This document shows positions 1 through 5,379 of a stretch of DNA of 5,552 nucleotides, one piece after another (the stretch's first letter is position 1; every line of letters begins with the position of its first letter). This DNA comes from Armatimonadota bacterium (GTDB lineage Bacteria; Armatimonadota; Zipacnadia; Zipacnadales; UBA11051): assembly GCA_003542955.1 (NCBI GenBank), contig DPJP01000447.1, forward strand, positions 1 to 5,552, written 5' to 3'. Under the pieces are notes generated by a model. The model ran no database searches and was not told the DNA's origin. It saw only the letters and a program-made list of their open reading frames with translations. The position numbers and the translations under genes were made by a program.

Positions 1-90
1 GCGAGGGCGCCTGTTGTACTGACGTCGTCACTCGCCGCCTGCCCCTTCGCCCGCCGCGGAGGGCACTGGCGCATTTCCGTAGAAAAGTAG

Positions 91-115
91 TTGACGCCCC
101 ACCGTATGCTATAAT
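91..115 (+). promoter_or_regulatory. Candidate extended -10 promoter for the secreted-protein gene
   Basis: The string TGCTATAAT at 107-115 is a perfect sigma-70 -10 hexamer (TATAAT, 110-115) preceded by the TGN extension. A TTGACG hexamer lies at 91-96, but only 13 bases separate it from the -10, too short for a standard -35. The promoter would therefore rely on its extended -10. Transcription would begin near 122, leaving a leader of about 180 bases before the chosen ATG at 304. The assignment rests on motif match only. Confidence 0.55.
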
Positions 116-209
116 CGGCGTGATAGTGCATTCCTGATCCTTGCCGGCCCGTGTTTCACCGTTCCGCGTCTGGCATGCCTATGCACAACGGGGCTGGGGG
201 AACTGGGGC

Positions 210-227
210 GGAAGCGACACCGCTTCC
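210..227 (+). other. Leader hairpin, 7-bp perfect stem with 4-base loop
   Basis: GGAAGCG (210-216) and CGCTTCC (221-227) form a perfect 7-bp stem closed by the loop ACAC. It sits in the presumed untranslated leader, about 77 bases before the ATG at 304. No T-run follows, so it is not a classical terminator. It could be part of a structured leader or simply chance in GC-rich DNA. Confidence 0.3.
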
Positions 228-303
228 CTGGAAGGCAACTGCAACTGAGGCACGCCGTGACGCGGCCATTACAGGAGCCGGGGGCTTATCAAAGGGTGGT
301 CTT

Positions 304-1722
304 ATGCGTCTGGTGCCTGCTCCGTCGAAGGCTTCTGACCCGCACCTGACAGCCTCGGTGCGCCGTACCGCAGAGGGGTCCGGCGTCCTCTACTGTGCCA
401 TTATCACGCTCCTCTGCGCCCTGCCCGTCTTCGCGCAGACCGGTGCTTCGGGCTCCCCCGGGGCCCCGGTCAGCCGCCTCAGCACCGTGGACACCGCCCC
501 CCAGCAACGGCTGCTCACCTGGCGCACTGAACTCGAGGCAGGAGCTATTGATCGCGATGCCCTGCTGGCCCGGATCATTGAGGAGCGGGTGCCTGCAGAC
601 ACCCTTGTGGCAATCCTCGAGCTGCTGCCGCTCGCGCACCCGATGGACCCGCTCTACTTCCCCGTCTGCGGGGCCTTGTGGGATGCACTTGACGAGGACC
701 TCGACGCGTGCCTGAAGCTGCCGTACGCGACCCGCATCTACATGGCGACCTATCTTGGTGTCCTTGAGCGCCCTGATGACACCAAGGCCCTGGTGAACTC
801 GGTTGAGAACTCCGACCCCATGGCATTGGGGGCGGACATCTACCATGTCTCGAATCAGCTTGCGGACCACGAGCGTGAGTCTGAGCTTGTCGCAATCTGG
901 GCCTGGAAGAAGGGGGCAACGCTTCGCGGGCCGGCTGATCAGGCGTTCGTGTGCAGGCACACGGCGAGAAGCTGCTATCCGCTGTGGCGTGCAGGGGACA
1001 AGGAAGTCTTCCGTAGGGAGATCATCCCCTGGGCGGAGGAGGCGTTGGCGCGTCCGGGGTCGGAGAGCAGGTGGGGGCACGCGATCTCCGGGCTGTTGCA
1101 GGCGCATGTGATGAGCCATGAAGCCGCGAAGGGTATCGCACGGGCGCGATACTGGCTCGATGAAGCAGAGAAGCGCGGGCTGCCCTTCGACTATGTGGAT
1201 GAGGGTGTATTGGAGCTTGCCGGACAGCTTCGCCACACTGATGACTATCGGGAGGCGGCCGACATGCTGCGCCGAGTGGTCCGCGAGGGAGACCACATGG
1301 TGTCCGGACTAGCCCAGTTCAACCTCGTGCTGCTGGGCAGGGAGCATCCCGACGTCGAGGACGTCATGATCATGCCTCCCCGGGTGCGTGCTGTTAAGCC
1401 GCCGGCGTTGCGGATTGCCCTCGGGGATGAGGATGCCGGTCCTGCGGGGATCACGGTGCGCGGCAGTTACTCCTTTGTCGTCGAGAGTGCCGCGTGCGAC
1501 GTGCCGTTTGTCAAGTTGTCGAAGCCTTCCGGCGCAGCCTATACCCAACGTGGCGGCAACGACCATCTCGGCAACTTCTGGACAGTGCAAGTCACACTGG
1601 ATGCAGAGATGGAAGCTACGGCGACGACAGGGGAGATCACGCTCAGCACCAATGACCCCGAACAGCCCGCTATCCGTGTGCCGCTGGAGATTGTGGGTGG
1701 TGTTGACACCGACGCGAAGTAG
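304..1722 (+). CDS. Secreted helical-repeat protein with C-terminal DUF1573-like domain
   Basis: This is a 472-residue protein of unknown function, probably exported. The ATG at 304 is chosen because AGGGTGG (293-299) lies just upstream. A hydrophobic stretch at residues 28-42, followed by V-F-A|Q, looks like a Sec signal peptide cleaved after about residue 44. The n-region before it is unusually long. A GTG at 358 would give a tidier signal peptide starting MRR but lacks a ribosome binding site. Residues 60-350 appear mostly helical with TPR/Sel1-like stretches, such as YWLDEAEKRG and YREAADMLRRVV, but no clean repeat period. Residues about 372-465 look beta-rich and end in GEITLSTNDPEQPAIRVPLE. 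The pattern 'G-x-I-x-L-x-TNDP..P.I.VPL' is typical of DUF1573 and related Ig-like modules in periplasmic proteins. The gene is monocistronic and convergent with the sugar kinase. Export is fairly likely; the function is not known. Confidence 0.75.
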   Translation: MRLVPAPSKASDPHLTASVRRTAEGSGVLYCAIITLLCALPVFAQTGASGSPGAPVSRLSTVDTAPQQRLLTWRTELEAGAIDRDALLARIIEERVPADTLVAILELLPLAHPMDPLYFPVCGALWDALDEDLDACLKLPYATRIYMATYLGVLERPDDTKALVNSVENSDPMALGADIYHVSNQLADHERESELVAIWAWKKGATLRGPADQAFVCRHTARSCYPLWRAGDKEVFRREIIPWAEEALARPGSESRWGHAISGLLQAHVMSHEAAKGIARARYWLDEAEKRGLPFDYVDEGVLELAGQLRHTDDYREAADMLRRVVREGDHMVSGLAQFNLVLLGREHPDVEDVMIMPPRVRAVKPPALRIALGDEDAGPAGITVRGSYSFVVESAACDVPFVKLSKPSGAAYTQRGGNDHLGNFWTVQVTLDAEMEATATTGEITLSTNDPEQPAIRVPLEIVGGVDTDAK

Positions 1723-1736
1723 GTGCGGGAATACGG

Positions 1737-1819
1737 ACTCGGGGACAGGGACCCATTGCGTTGCAGCGTGGCTGGGTTCTGTCTGAGACAGTGGGCGCAA
1801 TGGGTGCCAGTCCCCGACT
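1737..1819. repeat. Large imperfect inverted repeat between convergent genes (REP/MITE-like, possible bidirectional terminator)
   Basis: The arms at 1737-1760 and 1796-1819 are complementary over 24 bases with only three mismatches. The core reads TCGGGGACAGGGACCCATTGCG on the left and its near-exact reverse complement on the right. The 35-base centre holds a second palindrome, CTGTCTGAGACAG (1779-1791). The outer motif GGGGAC...GTCCCC resembles the palindromic ends I associate with REP-type repeats mobilised by IS200-like (RAYT) transposases; this is an inference from memory, not a search. The element fills nearly the whole gap between the stop codon of the secreted-protein gene and that of the kinase. 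RNA from either strand would fold into a long stem, so it may block read-through from both sides. No T-run is present, so it is not a classical rho-independent terminator. Confidence 0.75.
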
Positions 1820-1820
1820 T

Positions 1821-2744
1821 TCAGTTGCTGCAGGTGCTGCCGAGGCCGTAGACGAGGGATTTGACCTCCGACAGCGATGGCAGATGGCCGCGACCGCCAA
1901 GAGCCGTCGTGCTCAGGGCCGCGGTCGCACTCGCGAAAGCCACCGTCTCTGCGAGGGAGTACTCCTGTGAGACGAAGTAGGCAAACGCCCCGTGGAAGAC
2001 ATCTCCCGCGCCGGTCGTGTCGATCACCTTCGGCACTGTGAAGGCGGGCTGGTGGAAGTGGCCATCCGCCGTGTGGACATCACATCCAGCGGCCCCGCGT
2101 GTGATGACCAGAGCCTTTGGGGAGTGGCCCATCAGCTCGGCGATCCCTCGCGCCTCGTCGCCATCGCCGAGTTGCTCCACAAGGGACCGGGGAAGCACCA
2201 TGTAGTCGATGCAGGCCAGCAGTTCACCGAGTTCATCCTGCGGCCGCTCGGCGTCGAGGACGACCGGGACGCCACGCTCTCTCGCGGTCTGGGCGGCGGC
2301 GATGGCCGCCCCCGGATGATGGGAATCGACCAGCAGGCAGCGGCAATCGGTGAGGGCGTCGAGGTCGACGTCGTCAGCGGTCAGGCGCTCCGCGGAGCCA
2401 TGCTTGTAGAAGATCATCCGCTGTCCGGTCTGCTCATGGGCAACGCAGAACGCATACTGCGATGACTCGCCCGCGACGATGTCCAGACCGCCCGTATCGA
2501 CATTCTGGCGGGCGAACTCCGCGACTATCTGCGTGCCGAAGTCGTCATCGCCGAGGCGCCCGAAGATGCGCACGCTTCCCCCCAGGGCGGCCACCGCCGC
2601 GGCGGCTGTTCCGGCTCTGCCGCCGCCCTGCTGGACCAGCGCGCCCAGGCTCGCCTTCTCATCCGGGCCCGGGTATTCAGTCACCGTGCCGACGGTGTCC
2701 CAGCAGACGCAACCGAGCGCACAGACATCCCAGGTTGGTTTCAT
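1821..2744 (-). CDS. PfkB-family sugar kinase, YihV (sulfofructose kinase)-like subgroup
   Basis: This is a cytoplasmic ATP-dependent carbohydrate kinase of the ribokinase/PfkB family, 307 residues, a normal length. The ATG at 2744 is preceded by GAGGTGA (2760-2754 on the minus strand), nine bases away. The N-terminal sugar-side glycine motif is QGGGRAGTAAAAVAALGG (residues 39-56), followed by GRLGDDDFG (62-70). The C-terminal PfkB signature is IDTTGAGDVFHGAF (241-254), where D248 should be the catalytic base and GAGD the anion hole. The GGG-x-A-x-TAA motif, the segment GAAGCD and the HQPAF stretch before the signature recall E. coli YihV (sulfofructose kinase) more than ribokinase or fructokinase. 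No other sulfoglycolysis gene is in view, so the substrate is left open. The gene is last in the minus-strand block, 44 bases after the nuclease gene, and its stop abuts the inverted repeat. The family is near certain; the substrate is not. Confidence 0.92.
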   Translation of the reverse strand: MKPTWDVCALGCVCWDTVGTVTEYPGPDEKASLGALVQQGGGRAGTAAAAVAALGGSVRIFGRLGDDDFGTQIVAEFARQNVDTGGLDIVAGESSQYAFCVAHEQTGQRMIFYKHGSAERLTADDVDLDALTDCRCLLVDSHHPGAAIAAAQTARERGVPVVLDAERPQDELGELLACIDYMVLPRSLVEQLGDGDEARGIAELMGHSPKALVITRGAAGCDVHTADGHFHQPAFTVPKVIDTTGAGDVFHGAFAYFVSQEYSLAETVAFASATAALSTTALGGRGHLPSLSEVKSLVYGLGSTCSN

Positions 2745-2753
2745 GGAGCGTCG

Positions 2754-2760
2754 TCACCTC
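2754..2760 (-). promoter_or_regulatory. Ribosome binding site of the PfkB kinase gene
   Basis: GAGGTGA on the minus strand, nine bases before the ATG at 2744, matches the 16S anti-Shine-Dalgarno well and fixes the start. It lies in the 44-base gap behind the nuclease stop codon, consistent with co-transcription from upstream. Confidence 0.7.
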
Positions 2761-2788
2761 TTCCTTCGTGTGTGGCCGTCGGCGCCCT

Positions 2789-3772
2789 TCAGGGAGTGGA
2801 GCATCGATCGTGGGCGCCTGCCTGCGTCGCGCCAGTATCCTCGCACCGCACGATCTGCGTGACCTGCCCGTAGGCCGCCAAGTCAGCCACATCTGCTGTT
2901 GGGGGGAAGTGTGGAATGAACAGGTCCATGCACCAGTTGGCCAGGCCCTGACTCGGAGGAGGTATGTCCCCAGTGTAGACCTCCCAGTCCCTGAGATCGC
3001 GCTCGAGCGCTTCAGTGACGACAGAGGCTCCAACGGGCATGATGACTTCACGTGTATGCCAGTCGTAGAACCCTTCTCCAGATAGCAGGACCTGCCGAGT
3101 CCTGTGTTCCACCTCAAGCAGAGACGCAAAAACGATGCCTTGAACCAGCCGCTCTCCCGTCCCGACCGTGACAGGCAGGGGCTCGTAGAATGAGATGCCC
3201 ACGACATGCCAGCCAGGCTCTCGGACACTTGAGTGCGTGGTAACCAGCTCCCTCTGGAACCACCCAAACACTGGCTTATCCTGGTGCCGGAACGCGAATG
3301 CATCGCTATTCCCTGTCCCGCCACAGCGGTCGGCGAAGTGCACTTTCATCACGGACCTAGTCCATCTGCGAACACGCGCGTACCATTGGACTCGTATCTC
3401 CAAGTCAGGTCCGTTTGCATCTTCATCCAGCAACGAAACCAGCCCAATCCCGTATTTCTGAGCGGTGGCAATCGCTGTCTTGGAGAAGCCGCTGGTCGAC
3501 GCGATGATTCTCACACTTGCTCCGACAGCCTCGGCCTTCTTACAGAATCCCTCGACTTGGGGCGTGCCCACCCGGCGCTTCTGGTCCTTGCACTCAATGA
3601 TACCGAGAACCAAATGGCCTGCAGCCCGTGGCCTGAATACTACGTCGAATTGTCTCTGGTTGCCAGCCAGACCCTCGAGCCGTTTGTCCAACTCAACTCG
3701 AGCGGTGGGGTCAAGTTGTTGTTGGATCGCTCCAACCGCTTCCTCGAACGTCTTCCAGACTGCTTTCGGCAT
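2789..3772 (-). CDS. Mrr-like restriction endonuclease (PD-(D/E)XK fold) with unknown C-terminal region
   Basis: This is a predicted DNA endonuclease of 327 residues. The ATG at 3772 is chosen over an in-frame GTG at 3781 because GAGGTG (3784-3779) lies six bases before it. The N-terminal 120 residues carry the Mrr/PD-(D/E)XK pattern: a helix with E10 and E11, then QFDVVF (D43), then LGIIECKDQ (E60 and K62). After it come a helix and the segment ASTSGFSKTAIATAQKYGIGLVSL (residues 91-114), which is highly typical of Mrr_cat domains. Residues about 125-327 match nothing I know and look mixed alpha/beta; they might bind DNA or sense modification. No methyltransferase or helicase partner is nearby, so an orphan type IV-like enzyme is the natural guess. 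Sampled stretches have lower G+C than the flanking mnmA and pfkB genes, pointing to horizontal acquisition. The nuclease fold is likely; the biological target is unknown. Confidence 0.8.
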   Translation of the reverse strand: MPKAVWKTFEEAVGAIQQQLDPTARVELDKRLEGLAGNQRQFDVVFRPRAAGHLVLGIIECKDQKRRVGTPQVEGFCKKAEAVGASVRIIASTSGFSKTAIATAQKYGIGLVSLLDEDANGPDLEIRVQWYARVRRWTRSVMKVHFADRCGGTGNSDAFAFRHQDKPVFGWFQRELVTTHSSVREPGWHVVGISFYEPLPVTVGTGERLVQGIVFASLLEVEHRTRQVLLSGEGFYDWHTREVIMPVGASVVTEALERDLRDWEVYTGDIPPPSQGLANWCMDLFIPHFPPTADVADLAAYGQVTQIVRCEDTGATQAGAHDRCSTP

Positions 3773-3817
3773 CCAGAGCACCTCGCTGCGCCTGTGTTCG
3801 TCACTCCCAACGGACAG

Positions 3818-3856
3818 CCCAGTGCAACGCTGGCTGCCTGCGCAAGCCGCGCTGGG
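3818..3856. repeat. Weak stem-loop between mnmA and the nuclease gene
   Basis: CCCAGTGC (3818-3825) and GCGCTGGG (3849-3856) pair over eight positions with one wobble or mismatch. A smaller inner pairing joins GGCT (3832-3835) to AGCC (3845-3848). It lies ten bases past the mnmA stop, where a terminator would be expected, but no T-run follows on the minus strand. The structure might attenuate transcription into the nuclease gene or be incidental. Confidence 0.25.
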
Positions 3857-3865
3857 TATGATTGG

Positions 3866-4927
3866 CTACCGTTGCCGGATAGTGCCACCGCACAGCAGCG
3901 TGTCATTGTCATACATCACGGCGGCCTGGCCCGGAGCGCAGACGGCGGGCTCCCGCAGGCACACGCCGGCGCCCTCCGGGAGCACAGTCAGCTCGGCATC
4001 GATGGGCGTCGTCCGGTAGCGGACTTCGACCTGGCCGGGGATGGTCTCGCCCTCCGGCGGGGCGGGTACCGACACCCAGTTGACTTCGCCGAGCAGGCAC
4101 TCGTCGGTGAGCGCGTTCTGGCGCGGGCCGACGATCAGCGCGTTGTGCTCGAGGTCCTTGCGGATGACGAACAGGCGCTGCTCCGCGCCGATGCCGAGGC
4201 CCCTGCGCTGTCCGACGGTGTAGTAGATGAGGCCCCGGTGCTCGGCGAGCACATTGCCGGCAAGGTCAACAATCGGCCCCGGCGCTGAGACCACACGCGA
4301 CTGAAGGAGCGCGCCGTGGTCGCCATCGGGGATGAAGCAGATATCCTGGCTCTCATCGCGCTCGGCGACGGGAAGGCCGGCCTCGCGGGCGATCCGGCGC
4401 ACCTGCTCCTTGGTGTAGCCTCCCAGCGGGAGGATAGTCCGCGCAAGCTGCCCGCGGGTGAGCCGACAGAGCATGTAAGACTGGTCCTTGGTGGCATCGA
4501 CACCTCGCAGCAGGCATGGGCCGGGCTCCCTGCCCTCACCGACTCCGCGCTCAATGCGCGCGTAGTGACCGGTGGCGAGCCATTCGGCCCCGCCCGCGAT
4601 CGCATGCTCGAGCGCGAGGCCCCATTTGATGGCTGGATTGCAGATTACGCAGGGGTTGGGAGTGAGCCCCTCGGCATATCCGCGGGCGAAGACATCAATC
4701 ACCTCCCGCTCGAACTCGCCCGACACATCGAGGACCTCGAGCGGAATGCCCAGGGCGTCACAGACCGCGCGCGCTGCTTCGAGCGTGGCCTCCCAGCGGT
4801 CCTCACAGGCCGCCTCGGGCAGCACGCGCAGCAGCAGCCCCGCCACCTCGTGGCCGGCGCGCTTGAGCAGCAGCGCGGCGACAGCCGAGTCGACGCCGCC
4901 GCTGATACAGACGGTCACGCGTGCCAC
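3866..4927 (-). CDS. mnmA: tRNA-specific 2-thiouridylase MnmA
   Basis: MnmA adenylates and thiolates uridine 34 of tRNAs for Lys, Glu and Gln, taking sulfur as a persulfide from a cysteine desulfurase relay; it acts in the cytoplasm. The protein has 353 residues, slightly short for the family. The PP-loop ATP-binding motif SGGVDSA is at residues 9-15. The first active cysteine lies in TPNPCVICN (C93 and C96), where C96 aligns with catalytic C102 of the E. coli enzyme. The second, persulfide-bearing cysteine is C197 in ESQDICFIPDGDH. Further family landmarks are ATGHYARI (118-125), KDQSYMLCRL (147-156) and YYTVGQRRGLGIG (235-247). The C-terminal beta-barrel ends with the usual GGTIRQR. Translation starts at a GTG (4927), three bases after the mazG stop, suggesting translational coupling. 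No domain is missing. Confidence 0.95.
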   Translation of the reverse strand: MARVTVCISGGVDSAVAALLLKRAGHEVAGLLLRVLPEAACEDRWEATLEAARAVCDALGIPLEVLDVSGEFEREVIDVFARGYAEGLTPNPCVICNPAIKWGLALEHAIAGGAEWLATGHYARIERGVGEGREPGPCLLRGVDATKDQSYMLCRLTRGQLARTILPLGGYTKEQVRRIAREAGLPVAERDESQDICFIPDGDHGALLQSRVVSAPGPIVDLAGNVLAEHRGLIYYTVGQRRGLGIGAEQRLFVIRKDLEHNALIVGPRQNALTDECLLGEVNWVSVPAPPEGETIPGQVEVRYRTTPIDAELTVLPEGAGVCLREPAVCAPGQAAVMYDNDTLLCGGTIRQR

Positions 4928-4930
4928 AGG

Positions 4931-5221
4931 TCAGTCGCCACCACACCGACACGGCGTGCCGCCGCACTTGGGGCAGCCGCGCGAGTACTTGTCCGCTACG
5001 GCCTGCTCGAGGTCGACTCCGGCGATCGAGGCGAGTGTCGAGAGCCATGCGGCGACATCGGCGAACTCCCCGCGGAGCTGCTCGGGTGTGCCGGAGCGCA
5101 GCGCCTCCGACAGCTCCCCGACCTCCTCGACAAACCACATGAAGGTGCGCTCCATGCCGCGGGAGTTGTCCTTCTCAAAGTAGATGTCCTCGATGAGCTT
5201 CTGAAACTGGGCGATGGTCAT
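4931..5221 (-). CDS. MazG-like nucleotide pyrophosphohydrolase with C-terminal cysteine motif
   Basis: This is a small all-helical NTP pyrophosphohydrolase of the MazG/all-alpha NTP-PPase superfamily, 96 residues, expected to hydrolyse (d)NTPs to monophosphate and pyrophosphate. The metal-binding pattern is present: WFVEEVGEL (residues 29-37, with E32, E33 and E36) followed by EFADVAAWL (52-60, with E52 and D55). The C-terminus has CPKCGGTPCRC (83-93), four cysteines spaced as a possible zinc site. The ATG at 5221 is chosen because the family begins MTIxxFQxLI there, although no ribosome binding site precedes it. An in-frame ATG at 5275 would add 18 unconserved residues and lies almost exactly where the candidate promoter would start the transcript. 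The gene is first in the minus-strand block and its stop lies three bases before the mnmA start. The substrate cannot be told from the sequence. Confidence 0.88.
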   Translation of the reverse strand: MTIAQFQKLIEDIYFEKDNSRGMERTFMWFVEEVGELSEALRSGTPEQLRGEFADVAAWLSTLASIAGVDLEQAVADKYSRGCPKCGGTPCRCGGD

Positions 5222-5281
5222 GGTTGGTGATGCCCCGATTGCGGTATGGGCGCCTCGGACCTGCGGCGCCTGCATACGGCC

Positions 5282-5312
5282 AGTATAGAGCAAGCGACCC
5301 CAGGTTTGCCAA
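5282..5312 (-). promoter_or_regulatory. Candidate promoter for mazG-mnmA
   Basis: On the minus strand TTGGCA (5312-5307) and TATACT (5287-5282) each differ from the sigma-70 consensus at one position. They are separated by 19 bases, longer than the optimal 17. The predicted transcription start falls near 5275, about 55 bases before the chosen mazG ATG and almost exactly on an alternative in-frame ATG. Support is motif match and position only. Confidence 0.45.
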
Positions 5313-5334
5313 GACGCCGTTGGCAGGCTACCAT
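5306..5334 (+). promoter_or_regulatory. Candidate promoter for the GmhB-like phosphatase gene
   Basis: TTGCCA (5306-5311) and TACCAT (5329-5334) are spaced by the optimal 17 bases. They match the sigma-70 consensus at five and four positions. Transcription would start near 5341, leaving a leader of about 40 bases. The -35 overlaps that of the divergent mazG promoter, so the two could compete for polymerase. Confidence 0.4.
5307..5325. promoter_or_regulatory. Short inverted repeat in the divergent promoter region, possible operator
   Basis: TGCCAA (5307-5312) and TTGGCA (5320-5325) form perfect six-base arms around a seven-base spacer, a size that suits a dimeric regulator. The left arm overlaps both candidate -35 boxes. 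No regulator gene is in the window, and arms this short can occur by chance. Confidence 0.3.
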
Positions 5335-5379
5335 AGAGGCCGACTCGCCTGATACCCGATCGATTGGGGAGATGCCCCC

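Larger units (their letters stand above)
1..303. other. Left intergenic region and leader, no supportable gene
   Basis: No convincing gene is visible here. Two plus-strand frames are open from base 1 (one to a stop at 88-90, the other to about 138), but their translations resemble nothing and could be chance in GC-rich DNA. A GTG-started frame from 151 runs into the gene at 304 without a stop. It has no ribosome binding site, and its first 51 residues are low-complexity, so I treat 151-303 as leader. The region contains an extended -10 promoter at 107-115 and a perfect small hairpin at 210-227. I compared the leader by eye with the core motifs of c-di-GMP, cobalamin, TPP, SAM, glycine and ZTP riboswitches and found no match. 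Confidence 0.5.

Noticed and set aside
1..90. Possible C-terminal end of a plus-strand gene, open from base 1 to a stop at 88-90
   Set aside because: Only 29 residues, no recognisable sequence, and another frame is also open over the same bases. The edge of the window prevents a judgement.
281..300. CTTATCAAAGGGTGG resembles the start of a SAM-I riboswitch (CTTATCAAGAGAGGTGG)
   Set aside because: The rest of the aptamer (the GGCAACC core and kink-turn) is absent, and the string overlaps the ribosome binding site of the downstream gene.
151..303. N-terminal extension of the secreted protein from the GTG at 151
   Set aside because: It lacks a ribosome binding site and would place the signal peptide about 80 residues into the protein, where it could not work normally.
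289..1296. Long minus-strand open frame (335 codons) opposite the secreted-protein gene
   Set aside because: Its translation is rich in R, P and H with no recognisable motif, and it lies antisense to a gene with a signal peptide and a conserved C-terminal domain. It is a codon-bias shadow.
3773..3865. Target-site duplication or attachment repeat flanking the nuclease gene
   Set aside because: Comparison with 2745-2788 shows only trivial shared hexamers such as CGTCAC.
3233..4288. Long plus-strand open frame (351 codons) across the nuclease and mnmA genes
   Set aside because: It is antisense to two genes with clear catalytic motifs and spans their boundary; the translation shows no family resemblance.
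4316..5230. Plus-strand open frame (304 codons) opposite mnmA and mazG
   Set aside because: It is the reverse-complement shadow of two well-identified genes. It lacks a ribosome binding site and recognisable domains.
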